Shown here: positions 8,127 to 21,793 of the stretch, one piece after another | How positions within the stretch are numbered: the stretch's first letter is position 1 | Layout of the letters: each line of letters opens with the position of its first letter | From: Sphingomonadaceae bacterium | GTDB taxonomy: Bacteria; Pseudomonadota; Alphaproteobacteria; Sphingomonadales; Sphingomonadaceae | Length of the DNA: 64,000 nucleotides | Direction: 5' to 3' | Assembly: GCA_025056155.1 (NCBI GenBank) | Contig: JANWWL010000004.1 | Location: 434,001 to 498,000 of the forward strand | Made by a program: the position numbers and the translations under genes | Notes under the pieces: generated by a model | What the model saw: only the letters and a program-made list of their open reading frames with translations | Told to the model about the DNA's origin: nothing | Databases searched by the model: none

Positions 8127-11100
8127 ATGGCGACCACGGCATCGTCCCCCCGTTTCCGCCCCACTTGGCGTCTGCGCAAGCGCTTCGGCACGGTGGCCGA
8201 AGTGGTGGACATGCCCGACCTCATCGAGGTCCAGCGCGAAAGTTACGAGCAGTTCCTCCGCTCGGATCCCGCGCGGGGGCACGTCTCGGGCCTTGAGAAG
8301 ACGCTGCGTTCTGTCTTTCCGATCCGCGACTTCGCGGGCCTCGCCGAGCTCGACTTCGTCCACTACGAGCTCGAAGATCCGAAGTACGACATCGAGGAAT
8401 GCCGGCAGCGGGACCTGACGTATGCCGCGCCGATGAAGGTGACCCTTCGCCTCATCGTCTTCGAGCAGGACCCCGACACGGGCGTCCGCTCGGTGGTCGA
8501 TATCAAGGAACAGGATGTCTATATGGGGGACATGCCGCTCATGACCCCCAACGGCACGTTCATCATCAATGGCACCGAGCGCGTCATCGTGTCGCAGATG
8601 CACCGCTCGCCGGGTGTCTTCTTCGATCACGACCGCGGCAAGACGCATTCCTCGGGCAAGTTCCTCTTCGCGGCCCGGGTCATTCCCTATCGGGGTTCGT
8701 GGCTCGACTTCGAGTTCGACGCCAAGGACATCGTGAATGTTCGCATCGACCGGAAGCGGAAGCTTCCGGCCACCACGCTCCTGTATGCGCTCGGGCTGAA
8801 CGCCGAGGAGATCCTGAACCATTTCTACGCCCGCGTGCGTTGGGAGCGCGACGAAGCGACGGGCGGCTGGCGGGTGCCCTACGTGCCCGAGGCCTGGCGC
8901 GGCGTGAAACCGGCGTTCGACGTGGTGAACGCCGCCACGGGTGCGGTGGTGTTTCCGGCCGGCACCAAGGTGACGCCGCGGACGGCGCGCAAGGCGCACG
9001 CCGACGGCCTGGCCACCATCCTGGTGCCCGAGGCCGAGATCCTGGGCCGCTTCTCGGCCTTCGACCTGATCGACGAGCGCACGGGGGCCATCTTCGTCGA
9101 GGCGGGCCAGGAGGTGACGGCCGACGTGCTGGACCGGTTGCTGAAGGCCGGGTTCACGCACCTCGACCTCCTGGACATCGACGGGGTGAGCACGGGTCCC
9201 TGGATCCGCAACACCCTGATGGCCGACAAGGCCACTGCGTCCGACAACCCCCGCGACCAGGCGCTGGCCGACATCTATCGCGTCATGCGTCCGGGCGAGC
9301 CGCCGACGCGCGAGACGGCCGACGCCCTGTTCCACGGCCTGTTCTTCGATCCCGAGCGCTACGACCTATCCGCTGTGGGGCGCGTGAAGATGAACAAGCG
9401 CCTCGGCCTCGACGCGCCCGATGATCAGGTGACGCTGACGCGCGAGGACATTCTGGCCATCCTGCGCACGCTGGTCGACCTGAAGGACGGCAAGGGCGAG
9501 ATCGACGACATCGACAATCTGGGCAACCGGCGGGTCCGCTCGGTGGGCGAGCTGCTCGAGAACAGCTACCGGGTGGGGCTGTTGCGGATGGAGCGCGCGG
9601 TCAAGGAGCGGATGAGCTCCGTGGACGTCTCGACCGTGATGCCCAACGACCTCATCAACGCCAAGCCGGCCGTGGCGGCGGTGAAGGAGTTCTTCGGCTC
9701 CTCGCAGCTCAGCCAGTTCATGGACCAGACGAACCCCTTGTCCGAGGTGACGCACAAGCGGCGCGTTTCCGCCCTGGGCCCAGGCGGCCTCACCCGCGAA
9801 CGGGCGGGATTCGAGGTGCGCGACGTCCATCCCACCCATTATGGCCGGATCTGCCCCATCGAGACGCCCGAGGGGCCCAACATCGGGCTCATCAACTCGC
9901 TGGCCACGTACAGCCGGGTCAACAAGTACGGCTTCATCGAGACGCCCTATCGACGCGTGGTGGACGGCCGCGTGACCGACGAGGTGGTCTACCTGTCGGC
10001 CATGGACGAAGCGCGCGAGACGATCGCCCAGGCCAACGTTCCCCTGGGCCCCGACGGTCGGTTCGCCGAAGAGCTGGTGTCGGCGCGCCGGGGCGGCGAG
10101 TTCCTGATGGCCCGGCGCGAAGACGTGACCCTCCAGGACGTGAGCCCCAAGCAGCTCGTCTCGGTGGCGGCCTCGCTCATCCCGTTCCTCGAGAACGACG
10201 ACGCGAACCGGGCGCTCATGGGTTCCAACATGCAGCGGCAGGCCGTGCCCTTGGTGCGCACCGAGGCGCCGTTTGTGGGGACCGGCATGGAAGAGACGGT
10301 GGCGCGCGATTCCGGTGCCGCCATCGCCGCCCGGCGGGCGGGGATCGTCGACCAGGTGGACGCCGGGCGCATCGTCATCCGCGCCACGGAGGACGTCGCT
10401 CCCGGCACCTCGATGGTCGACATCTACCGCCTGCAGAAGTTCCAGCGGTCGAACCAGAACACCTGCATCAACCAGCGGCCGCTGGTGAAGGTGGGCGACG
10501 TGGTGGCCAAGGGCGACATCATCGCCGACGGGCCCTCGACCGAATACGGCGAACTGGCGCTGGGGCGGAACGTCCTCGTGGCCTTCATGCCGTGGAACGG
10601 CTACAATTTCGAGGATTCGATCCTGATCTCGGAACGGATCGTCAAGGAAGACATCTTTACCTCGATCCACATCGAGGAGTTCGAGGTGATGGCCCGGGAC
10701 ACCAAGCTGGGCCCCGAAGACATCACGCGCGACATCCCGAACGTGGGCGAGGAAGCCCTGCGCAACCTGGACGAGGCCGGGATCGTCTACATCGGCGCCG
10801 AAGTGCAGCCGGGCGACATCCTGGTGGGCAAGATCACGCCCAAGGGCGAAAGCCCCATGACTCCGGAGGAGAAGCTGCTGCGCGCCATCTTCGGCGAGAA
10901 GGCGTCCGACGTGCGCGACACGTCGCTCAGGCTGCCGCCGGGCGTGTCGGGCACCGTGGTCGAGGTGCGGGTGTTCAACCGGCACGGTATCGACAAGGAC
11001 GAGCGGGCGCTGGCCATCGAGCGCGAGGAGATCCTGCGGCTCGAGAAGGACGCCCAGGACGAGCGCGCGATCCTCGACCGAGCGACCTATGCGGGGCTTA

Positions 11101-12272
11101 AGGACATGCTGCTCGGCCAGACGGTCGTGGCGGGCCCCAGGGGCGTGCGCAAGGGCGCGATCATCGACGAAGCGCTTCTCGAGGCGCAGCCGCGGCGCGA
11201 ATGGTGGAAGTTCGTCGTGGCCGACGACGACGTCCAGGCTCGCATCGAGGCCACCCGGACCCAATGGGAAGAGGCCACGCGCCAGATCAACCTGAAGCTC
11301 GAGGACCGGCGCGAGAAGGTGCAGCGCGGCGACGAGCTGCCCCCGGGTGTTCTTAAGATGGTGAAGGTCTTCGTCGCGGTGAAGCGGAAGCTGCAACCGG
11401 GCGACAAGATGGCGGGCCGCCACGGTAACAAGGGGGTCATCAGCCGCATCGTGCCCGAAGAGGACATGCCGTTCCTGGAGGACGGCACGCCGGTCGACAT
11501 CGTGCTGAACCCGCTGGGCGTGCCCAGTCGTATGAACGTGGGTCAGATCTTCGAGACGCACTTGGGCTGGGCCGCCCGCGGGTTGGGCCGCCGGATCGCG
11601 GAACTCCTGGAGGGCATCCGCAACCAGAACGCCCAGGCCGTCGCGGCGGCCGACGGCGACCTCGCCCGGCTGCGCGGCTTCCTCAAGGAGATCTATGGCG
11701 ATCAGGTCGGCATCGACGCGATGTCGGACGAGGACCTGCTGCGGTTTGCGGACAGCCTGACCCCGGGGGTGCCCATGGCCACGCCCGTTTTCGACGGGGC
11801 GAAGGAGCCCGACATCACCCGCATGCTCGAATTGGCCGGCCTCGACCGTTCGGGCCAAGTCGAACTCTATGACGGGCGCACCGGCGAGCCCTTCGACCGC
11901 AAGGTGACGGTGGGCTACATCTACATGCTGAAGCTTCACCACTTGGTGGACGACAAGATCCACGCCCGCTCGATCGGGCCCTACAGCCTCGTCACCCAGC
12001 AGCCGTTGGGTGGGAAGGCACAATTCGGCGGCCAGCGCTTCGGCGAGATGGAGGTCTGGGCGCTCGAGGCCTATGGCGCAGCCTACACGCTGCAAGAGAT
12101 GCTCACCGTCAAGTCCGACGACGTCGTCGGCCGGACCAAGGTCTACGAGGCCATCGTGAAGGGCGACGACACGTTCGAAGCGGGCATCCCCGAAAGCTTC
12201 AACGTGCTGGTGAAGGAAATGCGGTCGCTGGGGCTTGACGTCGAACTGGAGACCGAGGGCGAACAAGGCTGA
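8127..12272 (+). CDS. rpoB: DNA-directed RNA polymerase subunit beta
   Basis: Catalytic core subunit of RNA polymerase, 1381 residues, complete. The start reads [12 protein letters not shown], and the usual alphaproteobacterial lineage insertions are present. The rifampicin region (about residues 524-560) reads [22 protein letters not shown] then VSALGPGGL in separate blocks; the residues matching E. coli D516, H526 and S531 are all wild type. Near the end are [11 protein letters not shown] and [24 protein letters not shown]. rpoC starts 63 bp later. Confidence 0.99.
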   Translation: MATTASSPRFRPTWRLRKRFGTVAEVVDMPDLIEVQRESYEQFLRSDPARGHVSGLEKTLRSVFPIRDFAGLAELDFVHYELEDPKYDIEECRQRDLTYAAPMKVTLRLIVFEQDPDTGVRSVVDIKEQDVYMGDMPLMTPNGTFIINGTERVIVSQMHRSPGVFFDHDRGKTHSSGKFLFAARVIPYRGSWLDFEFDAKDIVNVRIDRKRKLPATTLLYALGLNAEEILNHFYARVRWERDEATGGWRVPYVPEAWRGVKPAFDVVNAATGAVVFPAGTKVTPRTARKAHADGLATILVPEAEILGRFSAFDLIDERTGAIFVEAGQEVTADVLDRLLKAGFTHLDLLDIDGVSTGPWIRNTLMADKATASDNPRDQALADIYRVMRPGEPPTRETADALFHGLFFDPERYDLSAVGRVKMNKRLGLDAPDDQVTLTREDILAILRTLVDLKDGKGEIDDIDNLGNRRVRSVGELLENSYRVGLLRMERAVKERMSSVDVSTVMPNDLINAKPAVAAVKEFFGSSQLSQFMDQTNPLSEVTHKRRVSALGPGGLTRERAGFEVRDVHPTHYGRICPIETPEGPNIGLINSLATYSRVNKYGFIETPYRRVVDGRVTDEVVYLSAMDEARETIAQANVPLGPDGRFAEELVSARRGGEFLMARREDVTLQDVSPKQLVSVAASLIPFLENDDANRALMGSNMQRQAVPLVRTEAPFVGTGMEETVARDSGAAIAARRAGIVDQVDAGRIVIRATEDVAPGTSMVDIYRLQKFQRSNQNTCINQRPLVKVGDVVAKGDIIADGPSTEYGELALGRNVLVAFMPWNGYNFEDSILISERIVKEDIFTSIHIEEFEVMARDTKLGPEDITRDIPNVGEEALRNLDEAGIVYIGAEVQPGDILVGKITPKGESPMTPEEKLLRAIFGEKASDVRDTSLRLPPGVSGTVVEVRVFNRHGIDKDERALAIEREEILRLEKDAQDERAILDRATYAGLKDMLLGQTVVAGPRGVRKGAIIDEALLEAQPRREWWKFVVADDDVQARIEATRTQWEEATRQINLKLEDRREKVQRGDELPPGVLKMVKVFVAVKRKLQPGDKMAGRHGNKGVISRIVPEEDMPFLEDGTPVDIVLNPLGVPSRMNVGQIFETHLGWAARGLGRRIAELLEGIRNQNAQAVAAADGDLARLRGFLKEIYGDQVGIDAMSDEDLLRFADSLTPGVPMATPVFDGAKEPDITRMLELAGLDRSGQVELYDGRTGEPFDRKVTVGYIYMLKLHHLVDDKIHARSIGPYSLVTQQPLGGKAQFGGQRFGEMEVWALEAYGAAYTLQEMLTVKSDDVVGRTKVYEAIVKGDDTFEAGIPESFNVLVKEMRSLGLDVELETEGEQG

Positions 12273-12335
12273 TCATTTCGCAGGATTGCGATGGGCCGGG
12301 CGGCCGGCGGGCCGTGGCCGGCAGGGAGTGAGGGC

Positions 12336-16478
<4,143 letters not shown>

Positions 16479-16518
16479 CCGGGTCGCCTGGGCCCGCGGC
16501 ACCGCTGTCACTGCGGGG

Positions 16519-16608
16519 CGGTCGCCCGGTGTGCGCGGCAGCGCGGGACTTGTGACGCAGGGTCGAGGTCGCGCGGGCGCGGTCGTCCGGTGTGCGTGGC
16601 GGCGCGGC
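16519..16608. repeat. Imperfect 29-bp direct repeat in the rpoC-glycosyltransferase gap
   Basis: Two copies, 16519-16547 and 16580-16608, agree at 25 of 29 positions and start 61 bp apart. Both begin CGGTCG(C/T)CCGGTGTGCG. They are in the 206-bp gap after rpoC, which holds no gene. Function is unknown; a duplicated operator or simple duplication in GC-rich DNA are both possible. Confidence 0.4.
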
Positions 16609-16684
16609 GCTCGCGCGGCCCGACCTCGTCGCGGGGCGTCGTGATTCCCCCATCCTCCCACGCCGTCGGGATCGGGCCGGCGCC

Positions 16685-17860
16685 ATGAACCCTTGCCCAG
16701 GGTCGAGCGCGGGCCAGCCGCTGCGGCTGGCGCTGTTCTCGGGCAACTACAACTACGTGAAGGACGGCGCCAACCAGGCGCTCAACCGGCTGGTGGCGCG
16801 CATGCTGGCCCGCGGCGACGTGCACCCGCGGGTCTATTCACCCGTGTCGGCCCGTCCCGCCTTCCCTCCCGCGGGCGACCTGGTGCCGGTGCCCTCCGTC
16901 CCGATTCCCGGGCGCAGCGAGTATCGGTTGGCCCTGGGCCTCCCACGGTCCGTGCGCCGGGACCTCGAGTCGTTTGCTCCCCAGGTCGTCCATCTGTCGG
17001 CGCCCGACCTTCTAGGGCATGCGGCGAAGCGGTGGGCCCGAGCGCGGGGTCTTCCCGTCGTCGCCTCGGTCCACACGCGCTTCGAGACCTACGGCGACTA
17101 TTATCGGCTGGGCTGGCTGCGCAATCGTGCCGAGGCCCTGCTGCGCCGGTTCTACTTCGACCTTGATGAAGTGTGGGCGCCATCGGAAGGGATGGCGCGC
17201 GTCCTGCGCGAGGGAGGGTTCGCCCGACGCGTGGCGATTTGGAGCCGCGGCGTGGACCATGCGGTCTTTCATCCCGCCGTGCGCGATCCCGCCTTTCGCA
17301 CCCGGCTGGGCCTGTCGGCCGGCGAATTCCTGGTGGGTTTCGTGGGGCGCCTCGTGCTGGAGAAGGGGCTCGACGTGGTGGCGGCCGTCAGCGGCCGGCT
17401 GACGGCGCTGGGGGTCGCTCATCGCCTGCTGGTGGTGGGCGACGGGCCCGCCCGCGCTCGTTTCGCGGCTTCGGTGCCGCAGGCCGTATTCACGGGCTTC
17501 CTGACCGGACCCGACCTGGCCCGCGCCTACGCGGCGTTCGACGTGTTCTTGAACCCGTCCGTTACCGAGACGTTCGGCAACGTCACCCTCGAGGCCATGG
17601 CCTGCGGCATACCCGTCGTGGCGGCCGATGCCGTAGGCAGTAGCTCGCTCGTGGTGGACGGCGCGACCGGCCGGCTCATCCCCCCCGGCGACGTCGAGGC
17701 GTTCGCCCGGGCGCTGGCGGCCTATGCCGCCGATCCCGGCTTGCGCCTGGCCCACGGCCGGGCGGGCCACGAGCGCGCGCTGGCCTTCGACTGGGACCGC
17801 GTGAACGACGCCGCGATCGACCGCTACCTTGACCTCGCGGCCTCTTTTCCCGCCGGCTGA
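16685..17860 (+). CDS. Glycosyltransferase, GT4-like (GT-B fold)
   Basis: Probable retaining sugar transferase acting at the inner face of the membrane, 391 residues. The N-terminal acceptor domain starts LRLALFSGNYNYVKDGANQAL. The C-terminal donor domain shows VGFVGRLVLEKGLDVV near residue 217 and LLVVGDGPA near 250. The GT4 signature NPSVTETFGNVTLEAMACG near 290 includes the ExFGxxxLEAMA core, and VVDGATGRLIPPGD follows. Similarity is closest to mannosyl- and sulfoquinovosyl-type transferases (MgtA/SqdX-like), so a glycolipid role is possible. Donor and acceptor cannot be read from sequence. The start at 16685 fits the domain boundary but has only a weak ribosome-binding site. Confidence 0.85.
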   Translation: MNPCPGSSAGQPLRLALFSGNYNYVKDGANQALNRLVARMLARGDVHPRVYSPVSARPAFPPAGDLVPVPSVPIPGRSEYRLALGLPRSVRRDLESFAPQVVHLSAPDLLGHAAKRWARARGLPVVASVHTRFETYGDYYRLGWLRNRAEALLRRFYFDLDEVWAPSEGMARVLREGGFARRVAIWSRGVDHAVFHPAVRDPAFRTRLGLSAGEFLVGFVGRLVLEKGLDVVAAVSGRLTALGVAHRLLVVGDGPARARFAASVPQAVFTGFLTGPDLARAYAAFDVFLNPSVTETFGNVTLEAMACGIPVVAADAVGSSSLVVDGATGRLIPPGDVEAFARALAAYAADPGLRLAHGRAGHERALAFDWDRVNDAAIDRYLDLAASFPAG

Positions 17861-17869
17861 ACGGGCTTA

Positions 17870-17875
17870 TATAAC
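17870..17875 (+). promoter_or_regulatory. Probable -10 element of ssrA
   Basis: TATAAC inside the stretch TTATATAAC, the most AT-rich spot in the region, placed 10 bp after the glycosyltransferase stop. A start near 17881 would begin just at the 5' hairpin of the pre-tmRNA. No convincing -35 is seen at 16-18 bp (TTCCCG at 17 bp). Confidence 0.4.
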
Positions 17876-17880
17876 GGGTG

Positions 17881-18241
17881 TCGCCAGGCGCCGGCCTGGC
17901 GAAGATGGCGATGAATGGCGGCGTGGAATGGGCGCGGCGGACCCGGGGGCAGTACCCGGCGGCTCCACCATTCCGGTCGGGCAGGGCAGGGGCGCCGGCC
18001 GGCATGATGGGGCCGAACCAGGATCGACGCTGGCTGAAAGACGCCGCTTTCGCCCGGCCTGAACGCGCCGTTAAACCGTTCGAACCCACAAATGCCAACG
18101 ACAACGAGGCATTTGCGATCGCTGCGTAACGCAAGGCCGATCGGCTGAACGTTACAAGGCTTGAGCAGGGTTGGGGCCGAACCCGGTAACAGAATCGGAC
18201 TCCAGCGGCCCGCAGGCGCGCCGGGCACCAGAAGCGCCTGC
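17881..18241 (+). ncRNA. ssrA: Circularly permuted (two-piece) tmRNA
   Basis: Rescues stalled ribosomes and adds a degradation tag. Gene order is permuted as in alphaproteobacteria. The acceptor piece comes first and ends with T-stem CCGGG/CCCGG (17943-17947, 17955-17959), then CGGCTCC-A-CCA (17960-17970). The coding piece starts GGGGCCG at 18009, which pairs fully with CGGCTCC and has a G-U as the third pair, the alanine identity mark. A long-range helix joins 18041-18047 with 17918-17924. The tag frame GCC AAC GAC AAC ... TAA (18097-18129) encodes ANDNEAFAIAA. A 22-bp hairpin (17881-17902) opens the precursor. An 8-bp stem at 18212-18219/18234-18241 may end it. The mature ends are estimates. 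sspB follows 80 bp later. Confidence 0.9.
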
Positions 18242-18321
18242 ACCCCCCGTCCTAGGACCGTTCTCGCCCGTTCCGCCGCCTTGACCTTCGGCCGGGTGGC
18301 CGCCAGGGGTCGGGCCCTGCG

Positions 18322-18789
18322 ATGACCGATCTGCCGGAACCGCCCGACCCGCCCGACAGCCTGATCCCCTATGATCAAATCCTGCAGGACTGTCTGCGCG
18401 GGGTCGTCCGGCGGGTGCTGGCCGACGTGGCGGCGACGGGTCTGCCCGGCGCCCACCATTTCTACATCGCCTTCCGCACCGACTATCCCGGCGTGGACAT
18501 GCCCCGCCACCTGCACGAGCGTTATCCCCAGGAGATGACGATCGTGCTCCAGCACCGCTTCTGGGATCTGGCCGTTTACGACGACCGTTTCGAGGTCGGG
18601 CTCACCTTTAACCAGGTGCCGGCCCGCCTGTCGGTGCCCTGGGGGGCCATCACGGGGTTTGCCGACCCGGCGGTCGGCTTCCGCCTGATGTTCTCGGTGA
18701 CCCTACCCGAGACGCCGGCGCCGCAGCCCGCGCCGGTGGGCGACGACGGGTCGAACGTCGTCTCCCTCGACTTCCGGCGGCGCAAGTAG
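18322..18789 (+). CDS. sspB: SspB-family ClpXP adaptor protein
   Basis: SspB tethers ssrA-tagged proteins to ClpXP. The 155-residue protein matches the alphaproteobacterial SspB form: IPYDQILQDCLRGVVRRVL near residue 15, GAHHFYIAF near 42, LHERYPQEMTIVLQHRFWDL near 64 and VPARLSVPWGAITGFADP near 94. A flexible linker follows, and a short basic tail (VVSLDFRRRK) fits the ClpX-docking peptide. Its place directly after ssrA, whose tag it would recognise, supports the call. gmk begins 7 bp after the stop. Confidence 0.93.
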   Translation: MTDLPEPPDPPDSLIPYDQILQDCLRGVVRRVLADVAATGLPGAHHFYIAFRTDYPGVDMPRHLHERYPQEMTIVLQHRFWDLAVYDDRFEVGLTFNQVPARLSVPWGAITGFADPAVGFRLMFSVTLPETPAPQPAPVGDDGSNVVSLDFRRRK

Positions 18790-18796
18790 CCGGTCC

Positions 18797-19444
18797 TTGG
18801 CGTTCGATCCGGTGCGGGCGAACGGAACCGGCCGGCGCGGCCTGATGCTCGTGCTGTCGTCGCCGTCGGGTGCGGGCAAGACGACCCTTTCGCGCGCGCT
18901 GCTGGCCGAGGAGCCGGAGCTGACCATGTCGGTGTCGGTCACCACCCGGCCGCCGCGCCCGGGTGAGGTGGACGGGCGCGACTACCGGTTCATCACCGAT
19001 GCCGAGTTCGATTCGCTCGTGCAATCGGGCGCCTTGCTCGAGTGGGCGCGCGTGTTCGGCCACCGCTACGGCACGCCGCGCGCCCCCGTCGAACGGGCCC
19101 TGGCCCAAGGCCGCGACGTGCTGTTCGACATCGACTGGCAGGGAACGCAACAGCTCAAGGCCGCCGCGCGCGACGACCTGGTGTCGATCTTCATCCTGCC
19201 GCCCTCGATGGGCGAGCTTCGCCGCCGGCTCGAATGCCGGGCCCAGGATCCACCCGACGTGATCGCAGGCCGCATGGCGCGCGCTGCGGCCGAAATCAGC
19301 CACTGGCCGGAGTACGACTACGTCCTCGTGAACGACCGGGTCGAGGACTGCCTCGCGGACATCCGTGCCATCCTGAAGGCCGAGCGCTTGCGCCGGCCCC
19401 GCCAGCCGGGCCTGGTCGACTTCGTTCGTGCGCTGGCACCTTAA
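18797..19444 (+). CDS. gmk: Guanylate kinase
   Basis: Phosphorylates GMP to GDP with ATP. The P-loop SSPSGAGKTTLS lies near residue 21, followed by the GMP-binding TTRPPRPGEVDGRDY near 46 and FGHRYGTPRAPVE near 85. The 215 residues given use a TTG start at 18797. GTG at 18812 would give a length closer to relatives, and ATG at 18844 is too close to the P-loop. Short spacing from sspB suggests co-transcription. Confidence 0.95.
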   Translation: MAFDPVRANGTGRRGLMLVLSSPSGAGKTTLSRALLAEEPELTMSVSVTTRPPRPGEVDGRDYRFITDAEFDSLVQSGALLEWARVFGHRYGTPRAPVERALAQGRDVLFDIDWQGTQQLKAAARDDLVSIFILPPSMGELRRRLECRAQDPPDVIAGRMARAAAEISHWPEYDYVLVNDRVEDCLADIRAILKAERLRRPRQPGLVDFVRALAP

Positions 19445-19458
19445 GGCACGCGCGGTGT

Positions 19459-19686
19459 TCAGCCCTCGGGCCCGGCGGTCGGGCTGGCCGGCGGGGGCGG
19501 GACGGGTTGCCGCCCTTCGTCCCAGCCCGGGGGCGGAGGGCGGATCGCCTCCCACACGGGATTGCCCAGCGAATCGCGCGGCACTTCGCCGGGGACCGCG
19601 ATGCGCGAATCGCCGCGCTCGTAGAGAAGGGAGGGGGCGCACGCGGCAACCGCGAGCGCAACCGTCGCCACGAGGAAACGGGGCAT
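19459..19686 (-). CDS. Small putative lipoprotein
   Basis: A 75-residue protein with a lipoprotein signal: MPRFLVATVALAVAAC, the Cys at residue 16 in an AVAAC lipobox. The mature part has RGDSRIAVPGEVPRDSLGNPVW and a Pro-rich tail. No homology that I recognise. It is convergent with gmk and divergent from the methyltransferase gene starting at 19720. Confidence 0.6.
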   Translation of the reverse strand: MPRFLVATVALAVAACAPSLLYERGDSRIAVPGEVPRDSLGNPVWEAIRPPPPGWDEGRQPVPPPPASPTAGPEG

Positions 19687-19719
19687 GACGCCCCCCACCC
19701 GGTTTCACCTTTCTGTCAC

Positions 19720-20931
19720 GTGAACGGAGCGGTTCGGGGCGTTCCGGTCGTCCGCCTGGCCGCCCGCGGAGACGGTGTCACGGTCGACGGGCGCTTCGTG
19801 CCCGGGGCGGTACCGGGCGATGTCGTGGCGCCCGACGGCCGCGTGTGGCCGGGGCCAGGGCGGGCCCCGCCCGTCTGCCGCCATTTCGGTGCGTGCGGGG
19901 GGTGCCGCCTGCAGCACGTGGCCGAACCCGAACTCGCCCGATACGTGCGGGAACGCTGCCTCGAGCCGTTGGGCCGCCTCGGCATCCGTCCGGACGACGT
20001 GGCGCCCGTGCACCTCTCACCCTCCGGGGCTCGGCGGCGTGCGACCCTGCGGGCCGTGCGGCGTGGTGGCCGGGTAGAGCTCGGCTTCAGCGCCGAAGGG
20101 AGCCACCGGCTGATCGATCTGGCCGAATGTCCCGTGCTGCATCCCGAACTCTGGGCGCTGGTGGGGCCGCTACGCGCCCTGCTGGCCGACCTGCTGCCCG
20201 AGGGTGTCGTGGCCGGCGTGACGATGCTCCGCACCGAGGCCGGACCCGACCTTCTGTTGTCGAACGTCGCAGCCGACCGGCCCGACCGCCTCGGCCGGCT
20301 GGCCGACTTCGCCCGCGCAACGGGTCTCGCCCGGCTTTCGGTGGAAGGGCCGCTTGGCGTGGAGACGGTCGTCGCCTTCGCATCGCCCGTCGTGTCGTTG
20401 GGCGGCGTTCCCGTGGTCGTCCCGCCAGGGGCCTTCCTCCAGGCCACGTCGGACGGAGAGGCCGCCCTGGTGGCGGCAGTGGCGGCGAGCGTCGGTGCGG
20501 CCGATTCGGTGGCCGACCTGTTCGCTGGTCTTGGCACCTTCGCGCTTCCGCTGTCGGCCCGGGCCCGAGTGCATGCCGTGGAAGGGGCCCGAGCCATGTG
20601 CCAGGCGCTTGACCTCGCCGCCCGGGCGGCGGGTCGGCCGATCGCCGTCGAGCATCGCGACCTGTTCCGTCGGCCGCTCGCCGGGCCGGAGCTCGACCGG
20701 TTCGAGGCCGTGGTGATCGACCCTCCGCGCGCCGGGGCCCAGGCGCAGAGCCAGGCGCTCGCTCGGTCGCGGGTCCCCGTCGTGGTGGCCGTAAGCTGCA
20801 ATCCCGCCACGTTCGCCCGCGACGCCGCGACCCTGGTGGCGGGCGGCTACCGGCTCGCGCGGCTGTGGCCCGTGGGCCAGTTCCGCTGGTCGACCGCGGT
20901 GGAGCTGGTGGCCCGCTTCTCGTTGTGCTGA
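19720..20931 (+). CDS. 23S rRNA m5U methyltransferase, RlmD/RumA-like
   Basis: SAM-dependent RNA C5-uracil methyltransferase of 403 residues. Three Cys of an Fe-S site are in CRHFGACGGCRLQH (near residue 50) and the fourth in ECPVLH. The SAM-binding segment is DLFAGLGTFALPL near 266. The motif VIDPPRAGAQ is near 330 and the nucleophile sits in SCNPATFARD near 360. I chose GTG at 19720 because the frame upstream overlaps gmk and shows no conservation. No strong ribosome-binding site precedes it. RlmD, RlmC and TrmA substrates cannot be told apart with certainty; the Fe-S cysteines favour the RumA side. Confidence 0.88.
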   Translation: MNGAVRGVPVVRLAARGDGVTVDGRFVPGAVPGDVVAPDGRVWPGPGRAPPVCRHFGACGGCRLQHVAEPELARYVRERCLEPLGRLGIRPDDVAPVHLSPSGARRRATLRAVRRGGRVELGFSAEGSHRLIDLAECPVLHPELWALVGPLRALLADLLPEGVVAGVTMLRTEAGPDLLLSNVAADRPDRLGRLADFARATGLARLSVEGPLGVETVVAFASPVVSLGGVPVVVPPGAFLQATSDGEAALVAAVAASVGAADSVADLFAGLGTFALPLSARARVHAVEGARAMCQALDLAARAAGRPIAVEHRDLFRRPLAGPELDRFEAVVIDPPRAGAQAQSQALARSRVPVVVAVSCNPATFARDAATLVAGGYRLARLWPVGQFRWSTAVELVARFSLC

Positions 20932-21028
20932 GCAACCTCTGACCGAACGGGCCCGGCCTGTAAAAATTTCCGACAGGCTCTCGAGTGCTGACTCCGTTAA
21001 CCCTCTGATGTCATGAGCTTGGTACAGT

Positions 21029-21044
21029 TGGCATGGGTCTTGCA
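21029..21044 (+). promoter_or_regulatory. Sigma-54 (RpoN) promoter of the PEP-CTERM gene
   Basis: TGGCATGGGTCTTGCA matches the sigma-54 consensus TGGCACG-N4-TTGCA with GG and GC exactly 12 bp apart (21030 and 21042); only C to T in the -24 box differs. A start near 21055 gives a 49-nt leader with GGAGGG before the ATG. In PEP-CTERM systems the PrsK/PrsR pair is known to act with RpoN, so such control is expected. Confidence 0.65.
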
Positions 21045-21103
21045 ACGGTGGACGGTAGGGCGTGGATAGTCCGCGTCTCTTCTGGGGACTGGAGGGTCTA
21101 CCG

Positions 21104-21733
21104 ATGAGGAAGCTCTTACTCTCTGCCGCCGGTGCGGCACTCCTCTCTACGCCGGCGTCCGCCGCTGTCACGGTCCTCACGTTCGAGGGCATCGGCAACC
21201 TCAACCCGGTCGGCGGCTTCTATGCGCCGAACTATTTCTTCTCCCCGGCGACACTCGCCCTTGTCGACATCGATGCTGGGGGCAGCGGCAATTTCGCGAA
21301 CGAACCATCCCCCAACACGATCATGTTCTTCCTGGATGCGAACAACGCCATCCTGAACGTGCCGGCTGGCTTTACCACCGGCTTCAGCTTCTTCTATTCG
21401 TCAGCGGTCGCGGCCACGGTCACTGTCTACGATGGGCTGAATGCGACGGGCAACGTGCTCGGCGTCATCAACCTCGCTGCTCAGGCCTTCGACAACTGCA
21501 CTGGTGACCCGACCGGAGCCTTCTGCAACTGGACGCGGGTCGGCGTCGCCTTCGCTGGCACGGCCTATTCGATTGACTTCGCCGGCACGGCGAACTTCAC
21601 CGGCTTCGACAACATCACCTTCGGGCGGGACAGGCCGGTCATTCCCGAGCCTGGTGTGTGGGCCATGCTGATTGCGGGCTTCGGCCTCGTCGGCTGTGCC
21701 GTGCGCCGGCGGCGGACGGCATTGGCCGCCTGA
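21104..21733 (+). CDS. PEPxxWA-CTERM sorting-domain protein
   Basis: A 209-residue exported protein. The signal peptide is MRKLLLSAAGAALLSTPASAA. The mature part starts VTVLTFEGIGNLNPVGGFYAP and is rich in Gly, Asn, Phe and Thr, like many PEP-CTERM matrix proteins with a beta-sandwich look. A Cys pair (DNCTGDPTGAFCNW) may form a disulfide. The C-terminal sorting signal is [18 protein letters not shown] followed by CAVRRRR. The ATG at 21104 follows a GGAGGG site. Base composition is a little less GC-rich than neighbouring housekeeping genes. Confidence 0.88.
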   Translation: MRKLLLSAAGAALLSTPASAAVTVLTFEGIGNLNPVGGFYAPNYFFSPATLALVDIDAGGSGNFANEPSPNTIMFFLDANNAILNVPAGFTTGFSFFYSSAVAATVTVYDGLNATGNVLGVINLAAQAFDNCTGDPTGAFCNWTRVGVAFAGTAYSIDFAGTANFTGFDNITFGRDRPVIPEPGVWAMLIAGFGLVGCAVRRRRTALAA

Positions 21734-21762
21734 TCGGTCAATCGTCCGTCGCCTTGGGGTAG

Positions 21763-21784
21763 GGGCGGGCCGCAGGGCCCGCCC
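21763..21784. terminator. Hairpin between convergent genes
   Basis: GGGCGGGCC (21763-21771) pairs perfectly with GGCCCGCCC (21776-21784) around GCAG, with TT following. It sits between the PEP-CTERM stop and the DHS-like stop and could end both transcripts. Confidence 0.6.
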
Positions 21785-21793
21785 TTCCATACG

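Noticed and set aside
9366-12266. 966-codon open frame antisense to rpoB
   Set aside because: In DNA this GC-rich, stop codons are rare in the antisense frames of real genes. The sequence is low-complexity and resembles no protein, while rpoB is certain.
17878-18129. Open frame of 83 codons ending ANDNEAFAIAA
   Set aside because: Its end is the tmRNA tag frame and the rest covers the acceptor piece, spacer and coding-piece 5' end. It is RNA, not a protein gene.
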